64,000 nucleotides of DNA from the NCBI GenBank assembly GCA_002069765.1, contig MWBZ01000011.1, forward strand, positions 1 through 64,000, in the 5' to 3' direction. Positions 1-8,686 of this stretch are shown in pieces. Made by a program: the position numbers and the translations under genes. The stretch comes from a bacterium ADurb.Bin243 (GTDB taxonomy: Bacteria > Muiribacteriota > UBA9980). Each line of letters opens with the position of its first letter. The stretch's first letter is position 1. The notes below the pieces were generated by a model. It saw only the letters and a list, made by a program, of their open reading frames with translations. It was not told where the DNA came from and did no database searches.

Positions 1-353
1 ATTAACTTTACCAGAAAAGGGTTATAGTGTCCATTATATTATCAAATACCTAGCAACTTTTTCGGAGAAGAACCAAAAAAATTATTGATTTACAGAAAAA
101 CAAGCTAGCTGTAAATTCTGAATCATTCTATCACAAGCGCCGCACAAAAATCAATAAAAATTAATATTTAAGCTATACTTAATCAACTTTCAAAAGCTTA
201 TTAAACATAGGATTTTTTTAATAAAATCCAAGTTTAAACTTTTCCAAACCCAATTAGTGAAAAAAAGACCGGATCACCCCGGTCTTTTAATAAAATATTA
301 TTTTATCCGTTTTTTAAATTAATCCAAAATTATAAAGTTATTTCTGATATTAT
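1..353. other. AT-rich intergenic region, no gene seen
   Basis: About 350 bases with strongly AT-rich composition. I see no convincing coding frame, tRNA or repeat here. The only recognisable element is the hairpin terminator at 263-288 that ends the minus-strand transcript entering from the right. What lies to the left of position 1 is unknown. Confidence 0.6.
263..288 (-). terminator. Rho-independent terminator of the amrS transcript
   Basis: A perfect 10-base-pair stem (263-272 with 279-288, core AAAAGACCGG) encloses a 6-base loop. On the minus strand it is followed by a run of seven T. It lies 66 bases past the stop of the 97-residue gene. The flanking A/T runs could let it work in both directions. 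Confidence 0.85.
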
Positions 354-647
354 TCAACCTTTATAAATGGGTTCTACTGGATAATAAGCCCTGTCGTCGA
401 GTTCGAAAATCTCTAAAACGAGCGAATCCGGATATTCTACTACTAAATCGGTTTCTTTAGGATGAGAGCGTGAAATAAGTATCCTGTGGCTATCTACGCC
501 GTCTTTGACAATTTCCTTTTCCACCCTCGTTGAACCGTTCACAAAATTGCGCGTAACGACTGCTTCAAAAACTTTATGCTGCGGGTTGTTGAACTGAAGG
601 TGAAGAAGGTAGTACTCAGGCGTCCATTTATATCTATATGTTTTCAT
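354..647 (-). CDS. Hypothetical 97-residue protein, co-transcribed with amrS
   Basis: I do not recognise a family. The protein is 97 residues, mixed alpha/beta in character, charged, without a signal peptide, membrane segment or Cys motif. It is aromatic-rich at the N-terminus (KTYRYKWTPEYYLLHLQF) and acidic near the C-terminus. The start is ATG at 647, preceded by a good AAGGAGC ribosome site that overlaps the stop codon of the upstream radical-SAM gene. Translation of the two genes is therefore probably coupled. The transcript ends at the hairpin at 263-288. A role linked to the AmrS-like enzyme is a guess from operon position only. Confidence 0.7.
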   Translation of the reverse strand: MKTYRYKWTPEYYLLHLQFNNPQHKVFEAVVTRNFVNGSTRVEKEIVKDGVDSHRILISRSHPKETDLVVEYPDSLVLEIFELDDRAYYPVEPIYKG

Positions 648-665
648 AAATCTAAAAGCCGCTCC

Positions 666-1877
666 TTAATCTATATCTTCCGGCTGGCGGCCCGACTGGT
701 CGATGTGAATTACGGGCGTCTGGCAGCCGCATTTATTGCATTTTCCGCTATCGCTTATAGCCGGCTTTACGTATGTATTAAGGCCGTAACGCCTTATAAG
801 CAGCTCGCCGCACGAAGGGCAGTAAGTGTTAAGACCGTCGCAATCGAAAGCGTTTCCCACATAAGGATATTTTATGCCCGCCGCGCGGGCGCGGGCGCGG
901 GCCGCCATTACATCTTCGAGCGGAGTCTTAGCATTGTCCATGTATTTATAATCGGGATGAAACCTCGTAAAATGTATCGCGGTTTCAGGCGAAAGGTCGT
1001 CAAGTATAAAATTTATCATTTTATCGTAATTATCGTTATTATTGGTAAGGCCTGTCACGACCAGATTGCTTATTTCGTAATGCATCCCCGAACGGTGCAC
1101 CTGTCTGGTATTTTCAAGCACGGGCGGCAGCCAGCCTTTAGTGAATTTTTTGTAATATTCTTCATCCATGGCTTTAATTGAAATGGCGAACACGTCGATG
1201 ACTTTTATAAGCTCGCCGACAGCTTCGCTCGTAAGAAAGAACGCCGATTTGAATAGATTTTTAAGGCCGAATTTTTTAGATTCGCGCGCGGTGTCTATGA
1301 CGAATTCGAACCATACGGCCGGATCGTTGTAGGTCCATGAAAGCATTTTCACGTTATCTGAAATAGCCATGTCGATAACCTGTTTTGAAGAATAATCATA
1401 AATATGCTCCGGCGAAGAGTATTCGAACTGAGAATACATCCAGTTCTGGCAGTAATCGCAATCCAGGTTGCACCCGAAATTGCCCAATGAAAGGATCCGC
1501 CCGCCCGGATTATAATGGTGAATAGCTTCGGTTTCGATGCGTTCCACCGTAACGTGAGTGGCTTTACCGTAAGACTGGGCGAAAAGTTTTCCGCCTATAT
1601 TTTTACGCACTTTGCAAAAGCCCGTTTTTCCGGGCGCCATAACGCAGCGGCGGGGACACAGGCAGCAGCGAACTTTATTTCCGGGCTGTTTTTCATATAA
1701 ATAGGCTTCTTTGGAGGTATCGTTCCATTCGAGGTGCAGGTTATACTTTTTAACATCAGGTGTCCAGACGTGACTCAAGATAAAGCTCCTTTCGAGCTGA
1801 CGTAAAATGCTTATGATTAAAGACTTTTGGGTTTTCATAAGCGCGGCGCGTTCATAACGGCAAAAAAACGGCCGCAA
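666..1877 (-). CDS. amrS: AmmeMemoRadiSam-system radical SAM enzyme
   Basis: This is a radical-SAM enzyme of the AmrS family, usually paired with Memo and AMMECR1-like proteins; its reaction is unsettled. The [4Fe-4S]/SAM site is visible as GCNLDCDYC (C136, C140, C143 counted from the TTG start). An N-terminal Cys group typical of the family precedes it (CCLCPRRC, then GFC). A C-terminal zinc-ribbon-like pair follows (CPSCG near 355, CNKCG near 383). The longest frame starts with TTG at 1877, which has GAGGAAG six bases upstream; ATG at 1838 is the alternative. A promoter at 1895-1924 puts the transcript start around 1888, so the leader before TTG would be very short. Neither Memo nor AMMECR1 genes are in this window. 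Confidence 0.9.
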   Translation of the reverse strand: MRPFFCRYERAALMKTQKSLIISILRQLERSFILSHVWTPDVKKYNLHLEWNDTSKEAYLYEKQPGNKVRCCLCPRRCVMAPGKTGFCKVRKNIGGKLFAQSYGKATHVTVERIETEAIHHYNPGGRILSLGNFGCNLDCDYCQNWMYSQFEYSSPEHIYDYSSKQVIDMAISDNVKMLSWTYNDPAVWFEFVIDTARESKKFGLKNLFKSAFFLTSEAVGELIKVIDVFAISIKAMDEEYYKKFTKGWLPPVLENTRQVHRSGMHYEISNLVVTGLTNNNDNYDKMINFILDDLSPETAIHFTRFHPDYKYMDNAKTPLEDVMAARARARAAGIKYPYVGNAFDCDGLNTYCPSCGELLIRRYGLNTYVKPAISDSGKCNKCGCQTPVIHIDQSGRQPEDID

Positions 1878-1894
1878 TTCAAACTTCCTCTGTA

Positions 1895-1924
1895 TATATA
1901 CATAAAAAACGTAGCTCTTGTCAA
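1895..1924 (-). promoter_or_regulatory. Sigma-70 promoter for amrS
   Basis: On the minus strand TTGACA (1924-1919) is followed by an 18-base spacer and TATATA (1900-1895). It faces amrS and lies in the divergent intergenic region shared with ttcA. Confidence 0.6.
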
Positions 1925-1957
1925 GTTTTTTTATTATGGATTTTATTATGTCCGGGG

Positions 1958-1986
1958 TTGAAATTAAGCGTTTATTATGTTATCAT
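1958..1986 (+). promoter_or_regulatory. Sigma-70 promoter for ttcA
   Basis: TTGAAA (1958-1963), a 17-base spacer, then TATCAT (1981-1986), pointing to ttcA. The expected leader is about 110 bases. Confidence 0.55.
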
Positions 1987-2104
1987 ATCGGCAGTATCCT
2001 TCAGGGCCGGTAAATTTAAAGCCTTAACGACGATTTTGCCAACGGAGCGTCATCCGTTAATTTTTTATTGACCGGCCGGCAAGAATTATAACGGCGTGAT
2101 TCAG

Positions 2105-2920
2105 ATGAGCAATTTCAGGTATTCCCTATATCGCAATGTAGGCCTTGCCATAGAGCATTACAACATGATCAACGAAGGCGATAAAGTGCTGGCGGCGCTT
2201 TCCGGCGGCAAAGACTCCTTCGCCATGCTCGATTCGCTCGCGCGCCTTAAATTAAGGTCGCCCGTAAAGTTCAGCATTTTCGTCTGCATAGTCAATTCAG
2301 GATTTCCGGGCTACGCAGTAGAAAAAATAGAAAACTGGCTCAAAGAAAGAAATTTCGATTATCATATAGAAAAAAGCGATATGTACGAGTCTATTTTTTT
2401 AGACCCGGTAAAGGCCAAAGACGGCTGTTTTTACTGCTCGCGCCAGAGGCGGTCCATCTTATACCGCCTGGCCGACGCCAATAATTGTCAAAAAATAGCT
2501 CTGGGGCATCATCTAGATGATTTCATAGAAACGGCGCTTATGTCCATGATGTATAATGGCAAAATAGAGACGATGCTGCCCATTTTCGAAGTAGGCAGCA
2601 AAAAATTCAGGGTTATCAGGCCGTTGATGTACGTGAGCGAGGAAACCACTAAAAATTATTGCCGCAGGATGGAATTTCCGGCCATAACCTGCTGCTGCCC
2701 GCAAAGCTGCGCCGGAACTCTCAAGAGGACTAAAATAAAAAAAATGCTGCTCGATTTTTGCGAAAGCGACCGCAAAGTGAAAGAGACGATGTTCAGGTCG
2801 CTCGCTAATTTCAATGCCGAATACATGCTGGATTTAAGATATAACAAAAAGCTTTCGGAACTCAAGTACGAAAAGATAAACTCCAGGCAAAGCCGCCGCG
2901 GCGGACAGAAGGATGAATAA
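2105..2920 (+). CDS. ttcA: tRNA 2-thiocytidine biosynthesis protein TtcA-like
   Basis: TtcA is a cytoplasmic, iron-sulfur dependent PP-loop ATPase that thiolates cytidine 32 of some tRNAs. The N-terminal ATP-pyrophosphatase loop SGGKDS is at residues 33-38 of the ATG version. The family's paired cysteines follow in CFYCSRQRRSILYRLA (C108 and C111), then GHHLDDFIET. A third Cys group, TCCCPQS, sits where TtcA has its third cluster ligand. Length (about 270) fits the family. GTG at 2096 is an alternative start; neither has a strong ribosome site, so ATG was preferred. The gene is followed after six bases by the J-domain gene, suggesting one transcript. Confidence 0.85.
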   Translation: MSNFRYSLYRNVGLAIEHYNMINEGDKVLAALSGGKDSFAMLDSLARLKLRSPVKFSIFVCIVNSGFPGYAVEKIENWLKERNFDYHIEKSDMYESIFLDPVKAKDGCFYCSRQRRSILYRLADANNCQKIALGHHLDDFIETALMSMMYNGKIETMLPIFEVGSKKFRVIRPLMYVSEETTKNYCRRMEFPAITCCCPQSCAGTLKRTKIKKMLLDFCESDRKVKETMFRSLANFNAEYMLDLRYNKKLSELKYEKINSRQSRRGGQKDE

Positions 2921-2926
2921 ATAACA

Positions 2927-3910
2927 ATGTTTCGCAATCCCGCTTACCAATATAATTTTTACGAAATACTCGAAGTGAGTCCCGCGGCCACGAGCGGAGT
3001 CATAGAAGCCGCTTACAAGGCGCTGGTTAAAAAATACCATCCCGACCTTAACGCGGGAATATCCGACCATAAAATAAAGCTTTTAAATATGGCCAAGGAG
3101 ATACTTCTCGACGATTCCAAACGCAAAGATTACGATTCGGCCATGAATTTCAACCATCACAAACCTAAATTCACCAGCGATTACAACTCAACGCACTCGC
3201 TTTCTATCGAAAACGAAAAATTAAAAAACGAGATACGCGCTCTTCATAAAAAAATAGAAAATTTAAAGAGCCAGCCGGCCGACGACGGAAACGTTTTCGT
3301 TATCTGCACGAACTGCGGAACTAAAAACAGGCTTCCCGATCTTTCATACCTGAATATGCAAAGCATTAAATGCGGGTTATGCAAGTTGCCTTTCGGCACC
3401 GGCAACCGCGATTTCGAAAAAGAGCGGGACTTAAAGGAAAAAGCCTCCGCAATGAAAAAAACCGCCGACGTCGAATGGCGGAGGGTTTCGGCAAATATCA
3501 ACAAAATAGAATATAACCGCATAGAGTCGCTTTTGAATAAATACACCGAAATCCAGCAGGTGTACCCGCGCGTTTACGGCATCAAAACCAAGTTAAAATC
3601 GCTCAAGGACGAGCTGCTTCTCAGAAACTCCAATATAGTGGTTATGCGCAAAATAGCCATGGAGTGCTCCGACGAATTATCAAAATACAAGTCGGGCGGT
3701 ATTTTCGGGCTTTTTAAAAACGAAAAAGTCATTAACGACGTCAAAGAAAAATTGAGCGGAGAGCTTCTCATGTATCCAAAATTAAGCGAAGAGAAGCTGA
3801 CGTTCAACTGCCGTTCATGCGAAGCGAAAAACGTTGTAAAAATAAGCCTTTTCGTGGCCAATCATGAAAATATACTCTGCGGCCACTGCCATGTAAATTT
3901 ATTCAAATAA
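2927..3910 (+). CDS. J-domain protein with two C-terminal zinc-ribbon-like Cys pairs
   Basis: The N-terminal 70 residues are a J domain: the YKALVKKYHPDL helix carries the HPD tripeptide at 38-40, which stimulates Hsp70 ATPase. A coiled-coil-like charged stretch (about 90-115) follows. Next is a zinc-ribbon-like module with C126, C129, C148 and C151, a helical middle, and a second module at the end with C295, C298, C318 and C321. It has no G/F region and no DnaJ-type CxxCxGxG repeats, so it is not DnaJ itself but a specialised co-chaperone with unknown client. It sits six bases after ttcA. No dnaK is in the window. Confidence 0.8.
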   Translation: MFRNPAYQYNFYEILEVSPAATSGVIEAAYKALVKKYHPDLNAGISDHKIKLLNMAKEILLDDSKRKDYDSAMNFNHHKPKFTSDYNSTHSLSIENEKLKNEIRALHKKIENLKSQPADDGNVFVICTNCGTKNRLPDLSYLNMQSIKCGLCKLPFGTGNRDFEKERDLKEKASAMKKTADVEWRRVSANINKIEYNRIESLLNKYTEIQQVYPRVYGIKTKLKSLKDELLLRNSNIVVMRKIAMECSDELSKYKSGGIFGLFKNEKVINDVKEKLSGELLMYPKLSEEKLTFNCRSCEAKNVVKISLFVANHENILCGHCHVNLFK

Positions 3911-3988
3911 TAGACGGTTTTAAAAACCGGTAAAAGAATAAGGTATGAAGTATTATAAATAAAGACATAATTTAGGGGGTAGCTGACT

Positions 3989-5137
3989 ATGGACATCCAA
4001 AAAATCGTTCGCCGCGACCTTAAAGGCGCCGCTGCATACGTTCCCGGTAAACCCATCGAAGAGCTCGAACGCGAGCTGGGCATTTCTAATATAGATAAAC
4101 TCGCCTCTAACGAAAATCCCTGCGGCACGCCGGAAACGGCAAAAAAGGCCATCATGGAATGTCTGGATAAAATATATCTTTACCCGGACGGCGAATCATA
4201 CAGTTTTAAAAGCGTAATAGCCGAATTTCACAAAGTGAGCTACGAAAGCGTTTTCACGGGAAACGGCTCCGACGAACTTTTACAGATCATAATGCACGCT
4301 TTTTTAGAGCCCGGCGATAACGTAATTTCTTCGCAGCATTCTTTTTTAAGGTACGGCCAGATGACAAAAATCGCCCACGGAGAATACCGCCAGGCGCCCA
4401 TGAAAGAAGACATGAGATACGACCTGGAAGCCATAGCCGCGCTCATCGACAAACGCACCAAGATCATCGTCATAGCCAATCCGAATAATCCCACCGGCAC
4501 GATAGTTTACGATAAAGAAGTCCGCGCGCTCCTGGATAAAATATCAGACGATATAATCGTCATTTTAGACGAAGCGTACGCCGGGTTCGTAGAATCTAAA
4601 GATTACCCGAACGCGCTTAAACTGCAAAAAGATTATCCGAACAAGCCTATCGTCATGCTGCGCTCGTTTTCGAAGATATTCGGCCTCGCCGGCGTTCGCG
4701 TCGGATACGGAATAGCTCCCGCCGAACTCGTTAAATACATAAACGTAGTCCGCGGGCCGTTCAATATAAATATGCTCGCGCAGGCGGCCGGAATCGCATG
4801 CCTTAAAAACGCTTCACAGCACGCTAAAAACAGCAAAGATCTCTGCACGGCGGAAAAAAAATACCTCTATGAAAGCTATAAAAAACTCGGAGTCAAATAT
4901 TTTGAAAGCGAAGCCAATTTCATTCTGGTGAAAATAGACGATCAATATAACGGCAAATACCTGGTGGAAGAGCTTTTAAAAGCCGGAATAATCGTGCGCC
5001 CAATGAAATCCTGGGGATTGACCGATAATTATATGCGCATAACCATCGGCACCGCCGAGCAGAACAAAAGGCTTGTAAATGAATTGACCAGGCTTTTGAA
5101 TAAAGACTCCAGATCGAAAACGGCGGGCGGAAAGTAA
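3989..5137 (+). CDS. hisC: Histidinol-phosphate aminotransferase
   Basis: A fold-type I PLP aminotransferase that converts imidazole-acetol phosphate and glutamate to histidinol phosphate in histidine synthesis. Visible motifs: NENPCGTP near the start, NPNNPTGT, DEAYAGF, and the PLP lysine K229 in SFSKIFGLAGVRVGY. At 382 residues it has normal length. The start ATG has AGGGGG upstream. No other his gene is nearby, so some activity on aromatic amino acids (the HisC/AroAT overlap known in this family) cannot be excluded. Confidence 0.92.
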   Translation: MDIQKIVRRDLKGAAAYVPGKPIEELERELGISNIDKLASNENPCGTPETAKKAIMECLDKIYLYPDGESYSFKSVIAEFHKVSYESVFTGNGSDELLQIIMHAFLEPGDNVISSQHSFLRYGQMTKIAHGEYRQAPMKEDMRYDLEAIAALIDKRTKIIVIANPNNPTGTIVYDKEVRALLDKISDDIIVILDEAYAGFVESKDYPNALKLQKDYPNKPIVMLRSFSKIFGLAGVRVGYGIAPAELVKYINVVRGPFNINMLAQAAGIACLKNASQHAKNSKDLCTAEKKYLYESYKKLGVKYFESEANFILVKIDDQYNGKYLVEELLKAGIIVRPMKSWGLTDNYMRITIGTAEQNKRLVNELTRLLNKDSRSKTAGGK

Positions 5138-5171
5138 AAAATTGAATCGATTTTTATTCGCGGCGTATAAA

Positions 5172-7181
5172 TCAATAATTTATAGAATAAAGGCCGTAGC
5201 CGTTGCCTGAGGCTATCGCTTTAGTTTTCGACTTTATAAATTCCTTAAAAATCGCGGACTTGCGTTCGTCGTCGAACCCGCGGGCCGCTATTTCGAGAGC
5301 GCGATCTTTCGCCAGGATATGCGTTATTCCGGCGGACTTCATCTTTTCAGATAAAAAATCACTCGCCGCGGATCCAACCGCGGCGTTTTTTCCGTCAAAA
5401 TATGAATGCACGGCGATTTCGAGTTCGCAAGGCTCAAAAACGTCGCGCCATATATAATTTTTCCGGGCGTAATAAAGCCTCGGCTCGTAAACCGTCATAA
5501 GCTTTACGTCCAGCAGGCTTTCGTAAATTTTATTGAATTCGCTTATGCAGTGGTAAGGCGCGAGATTGCGCGTTAAAAAACTTTCGGCGGCCTCTTCGCC
5601 TTTAAGATAAGCCATGGGCGAACAGCTAAAAAACAGTACGGCGGCCGGCCATGCGTTCAGAGCTAAAAAGCATGCGAATAAGAATATAAACGTTTTTTTC
5701 AGCGCGGCCGGTTTCAAATTTTCAGCTGCGAATTTCAGCCCCAGCGCGGAAATTATATAAAACACAGGCGCGGCAGCCAGAAAAAACCTCGTCGATTGCG
5801 CCCCGAGGACGAATAAATAATACAGCGCGAATATGGCCGCCAGGGCTAAAACATTAAAATTTAACGGCGCCCCGTTCCGGCCCGCCCTGTAAAGCGCGTA
5901 AAAAAAGAACGGTATCATGGCGAAAAAAGTCATGCCCATAACGCCGTCGTAGTATAAGTTTCCGTGATAGCGCGAGTTCATCATCGAATCGTAAGGGTAT
6001 AAAAGCTTATCGATAAATCCGCGGCCGCCGCCGACGCGTTCGAGCGTGGCCAGATATGTGTCCATATGATCGTAACGCACGGTTTCAAAAGGCATATATG
6101 AATCGAAAAACGGATAAAAAGGGTTCGAAGTGAAATAAAAATTAGCCGCCATATAAGGCGCGAAAACAAGCGCCGTAATAAATATTAGTTTCACAATATA
6201 TAATGCTTTGCGCGGATCAGCCGCTTTAATTTTAAAAAATACGACGGCGTAGAATATAGCGGCTATCATAAGCCCGGTATATTTCGCGCACGCAGCCGAG
6301 CCCAGGAAAAAAGCGCACAGGACATAATTTCCGGAAATCAGACACAGCGCGGAAACCGTAAAATAAAACATGAGGCCGAGGTCTATATATGCCCACGAGC
6401 ACAGCACCAGAGCCTGCGGGTGGGCCAGCAGCAGAAGCGAAGCGAGCCCGGCGGAGCCGCCGGTAAAATCCGGATGCAGGTGTTTTTTAAAATCGAAGCT
6501 TAAAACGGCCAGGCAGCAGGCGATCAAAAAAGTAAAGTGAAACGTAGAGCAAAGGGAGTCTTTGCCAAACATCATAAAAAACGAATATATCATATTGACG
6601 AGCTTCGGATGCCCTGAAAAGTGAATATCTTCAATGAAGAAAAGGCCGCCGTTTTGAATATAACGCTTGGGCACCTCGAGCTGATAGGCCATGGCGTCCC
6701 AGCCGAACTGCGGCACTAGAGAAGAAACGAAAGCGAAAACGCACAGGGCGGCAGCCAGCGAATGCACGGCAAGGATCGGAACGGACAGGTATGTAATATC
6801 GTAAATATATCTTTTTATTCCGGATAAAACTCCCGAAAAAAATCCGGTTGAAAATAAACCTTCCGAAAGATATTCGTCGCACCGGCCGCCGCGATAAAAC
6901 AAAAAGGCCTGAAACAGAATCGGCGCCAGCAGCACCAACGCGAATGAAATCCGGCACGCTACTTGAGCGGCGAACACTAAAAATATAGCCGTTGAAAAAA
7001 TGACGATTCCGGCCGCCAGACGTAAAACTATTTTAAAAACCGGGCCGTAGCCGGCAACGTCTAAAAGCTCAGCGCCGTACTTTCTGACCGAATAAAAAAA
7101 AATGCCGCCGTAATTGTAAGCGGATATTAAAAAAAGAAAATATATCAGCCATTTTTGAAAATCGATGAAATTAATTAGCAT
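5172..7181 (-). CDS. Polytopic GT-C-like membrane glycosyltransferase
   Basis: A large inner-membrane protein with about 12 predicted hydrophobic segments spread over the first 530 residues and a soluble C-terminal part. The first luminal loop contains FGWDAMAYQLEVPKRYI, resembling the D-x-x-x-Y signature loop of GT-C lipid-linked-sugar transferases (ArnT/PMT-like, RgtA-type). It probably moves a sugar from a polyprenyl-phosphate donor onto an envelope glycan; donor and acceptor are unknown. I chose ATG at 7181 because a minus-strand promoter (7189-7218) puts the transcript start at about 7182, giving a leaderless mRNA. In-frame TTG 7280 and ATG 7244 lie upstream of that transcript start and have no ribosome site. 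Convergent with hisC, 34 bases apart, no clear terminator. Confidence 0.75.
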   Translation of the reverse strand: MLINFIDFQKWLIYFLFLISAYNYGGIFFYSVRKYGAELLDVAGYGPVFKIVLRLAAGIVIFSTAIFLVFAAQVACRISFALVLLAPILFQAFLFYRGGRCDEYLSEGLFSTGFFSGVLSGIKRYIYDITYLSVPILAVHSLAAALCVFAFVSSLVPQFGWDAMAYQLEVPKRYIQNGGLFFIEDIHFSGHPKLVNMIYSFFMMFGKDSLCSTFHFTFLIACCLAVLSFDFKKHLHPDFTGGSAGLASLLLLAHPQALVLCSWAYIDLGLMFYFTVSALCLISGNYVLCAFFLGSAACAKYTGLMIAAIFYAVVFFKIKAADPRKALYIVKLIFITALVFAPYMAANFYFTSNPFYPFFDSYMPFETVRYDHMDTYLATLERVGGGRGFIDKLLYPYDSMMNSRYHGNLYYDGVMGMTFFAMIPFFFYALYRAGRNGAPLNFNVLALAAIFALYYLFVLGAQSTRFFLAAAPVFYIISALGLKFAAENLKPAALKKTFIFLFACFLALNAWPAAVLFFSCSPMAYLKGEEAAESFLTRNLAPYHCISEFNKIYESLLDVKLMTVYEPRLYYARKNYIWRDVFEPCELEIAVHSYFDGKNAAVGSAASDFLSEKMKSAGITHILAKDRALEIAARGFDDERKSAIFKEFIKSKTKAIASGNGYGLYSINY

Positions 7182-7188
7182 CGGTCTT

Positions 7189-7218
7189 ATTATATAACAA
7201 CCAAAATAAAAAAAGCAA
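7189..7218 (-). promoter_or_regulatory. Promoter giving a leaderless transcript of the glycosyltransferase gene
   Basis: On the minus strand TTGCTT (7218-7213), an 18-base spacer and TATAAT (7194-7189). Exactly seven bases (AAGACCG) separate the -10 box from ATG at 7181, so transcription would begin at or next to the start codon. Confidence 0.6.
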
Positions 7219-7248
7219 TAAAAACCTTCCGATAAGGCGCCCATCGTA

Positions 7249-7277
7249 TTGACTTTTATTGCAAAATCTGGTATTAT
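7249..7277 (+). promoter_or_regulatory. Promoter of the prepilin peptidase gene, near-leaderless
   Basis: TTGACT (7249-7254), a 17-base spacer and TATTAT (7272-7277). The expected transcript start is about 7284, only about three bases before ATG 7287. No ribosome-binding site fits in that space. Confidence 0.65.
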
Positions 7278-7286
7278 CAAGCCGTT

Positions 7287-8135
7287 ATGTTAGATTTCGA
7301 ATCGGTCATATTAAACTCGACGGAAATATTAAAGCTGGCGATGCCCGTTTTAATAGTCCTGTTCGGGCTTCTCGTCGGGTCGTTTTTAAACGTTTGCATT
7401 TACAGGCTCGCTAAAAACGAGTCGATCGTCTATCCAAATTCGCATTGCCCAAAATGCTGGACCCGCCTTGGTTTTTTAGACCTTTTTCCGGTCGTGAGCT
7501 ATGTGGCGCTCGGCGGAAAATGCCGATACTGCGCCAGGCCATTTTCGCCGCGCTACGCGTTCGTCGAGCTTCTGACCGCCTATGTTTTTTTCGCGGCGTA
7601 TATGATCTGCGGCTTTAACCTTAAGCTGGCGGTTTACTTATATATGTTCTCGGTCTTCATAGTCATCACGTTCATAGATTTCGACTGGCAGATAATACCG
7701 GATCAGATAACTATCAACGGCACGGCCGCCGGGCTTTTGCTGTCGTATATATGCTGGCTCCGTCCGGATTCGGCGGCGCTCACTTTTTACACTCCGCTAA
7801 ACGATTCTATCTGGGGCGTGCTCAGCGGCGGCGGAATATTATATTCCATTTCAGTGCTCAGCGGCGGCGGAATGGGCGGCGGCGACGTAAAGCTCGCGGC
7901 GCTCATCGGGGCTTTTCTCGGATGGAAAACCACTTTGCTCGGCCTTTTACTTGCATGTTTCATAGGCTCTTTTTTCGGAGTTTCCATGATAATTCTGGGT
8001 TATAAAAAAAGAAAAGACTGCGTGGCGTTCGGGCCTTATATAGCTCTTGGAACGGCCATAGTAATGGTTTATGGAAACCAGGAAACCATAAATTTATATT
8101 TTAAATTGGTTGATTTGATGACCGGCATCTATTAA
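7287..8135 (+). CDS. Type IV prepilin peptidase (A24 family)
   Basis: An inner-membrane aspartic protease that cleaves the leader peptide of type IV prepilins and pseudopilins and methylates the new N-terminus. It starts with GLLVGSFLNVCIYR, the usual N-terminal helix. The cytoplasmic zinc domain with two CxxC pairs follows (C54/C57 and C79/C82), typical of bifunctional PilD-type enzymes. The catalytic aspartates are in FIDFDWQIIPD (about 130) and in the GxGD box GGGDVKL (D199). Length is 282 residues if ATG 7287 is used; ATG 7341 just before the first helix is an alternative. Two pseudopilin genes follow directly, its likely substrates. Confidence 0.92.
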   Translation: MLDFESVILNSTEILKLAMPVLIVLFGLLVGSFLNVCIYRLAKNESIVYPNSHCPKCWTRLGFLDLFPVVSYVALGGKCRYCARPFSPRYAFVELLTAYVFFAAYMICGFNLKLAVYLYMFSVFIVITFIDFDWQIIPDQITINGTAAGLLLSYICWLRPDSAALTFYTPLNDSIWGVLSGGGILYSISVLSGGGMGGGDVKLAALIGAFLGWKTTLLGLLLACFIGSFFGVSMIILGYKKRKDCVAFGPYIALGTAIVMVYGNQETINLYFKLVDLMTGIY

Positions 8136-8192
8136 AATATAATAAACAAGCAATAAAAAAATCGCGTCTTAATTTTTTAAGGACACATTATT

Positions 8193-8681
8193 ATGAACAT
8201 ATTTAAAAAATACTTATCGTTAAAAAACAAAAGAGCGTTTTCGTATATAGAAGTTCTGACCGCCACAGTAATGCTCGCTATCGTAATAGTTCCGGTCACG
8301 AGGCTTCTTTTGTTTTCTTCATGGGGCACCCGTGAATCTTCCGAATACGTCCTGGCTTATAATCTCGCTTCAGATAAAATCGAGCAGATCAAGATGCTTC
8401 CCTTCGACAGGATAGAAAACGAAGAAAACGACATATTCACCAAAGAAGAGGCCGATAAAATACCTGATTTCCATAAATTCATGCAGCTTTACAAGTCTAG
8501 GTACAAGCTCGATTTTAAATTTTACGACTCGCACCAGGGCATTTTCGCAAGAACCGTCACCATAGACGATAAGCTCGATCCATACAACAGCCCGCCAAAG
8601 ATAAAAAAAGTGACCGTCAACGTTTACATGAAAGGCTCTAAAAAAGTCCTTGCCACAATTAATACGCTTATAGGAGAGTGA
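8193..8681 (+). CDS. Type IV pseudopilin (prepilin-type N-terminal methylation domain)
   Basis: The N-terminus has the prepilin signal: a short basic leader ending in KNKRA, then FSYIEVL with the conserved Glu at +5 and a hydrophobic helix of about 20 residues. Gly before the mature Phe is replaced by Ala, which some minor pilins tolerate. The 130-residue C-terminal domain is polar and of unknown fold, as in minor pilins PilV/PulI. It has an AAGGA ribosome site and lies between the prepilin peptidase and a second pseudopilin, so it probably belongs to the same pilus or secretion apparatus. Confidence 0.82.
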   Translation: MNIFKKYLSLKNKRAFSYIEVLTATVMLAIVIVPVTRLLLFSSWGTRESSEYVLAYNLASDKIEQIKMLPFDRIENEENDIFTKEEADKIPDFHKFMQLYKSRYKLDFKFYDSHQGIFARTVTIDDKLDPYNSPPKIKKVTVNVYMKGSKKVLATINTLIGE

Positions 8682-8686
8682 CGGCG

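Noticed and set aside
576-1181. A 201-codon plus-strand frame over amrS
   Set aside because: It is antisense to the clear radical-SAM coding region; composition and lack of ribosome site argue against it.
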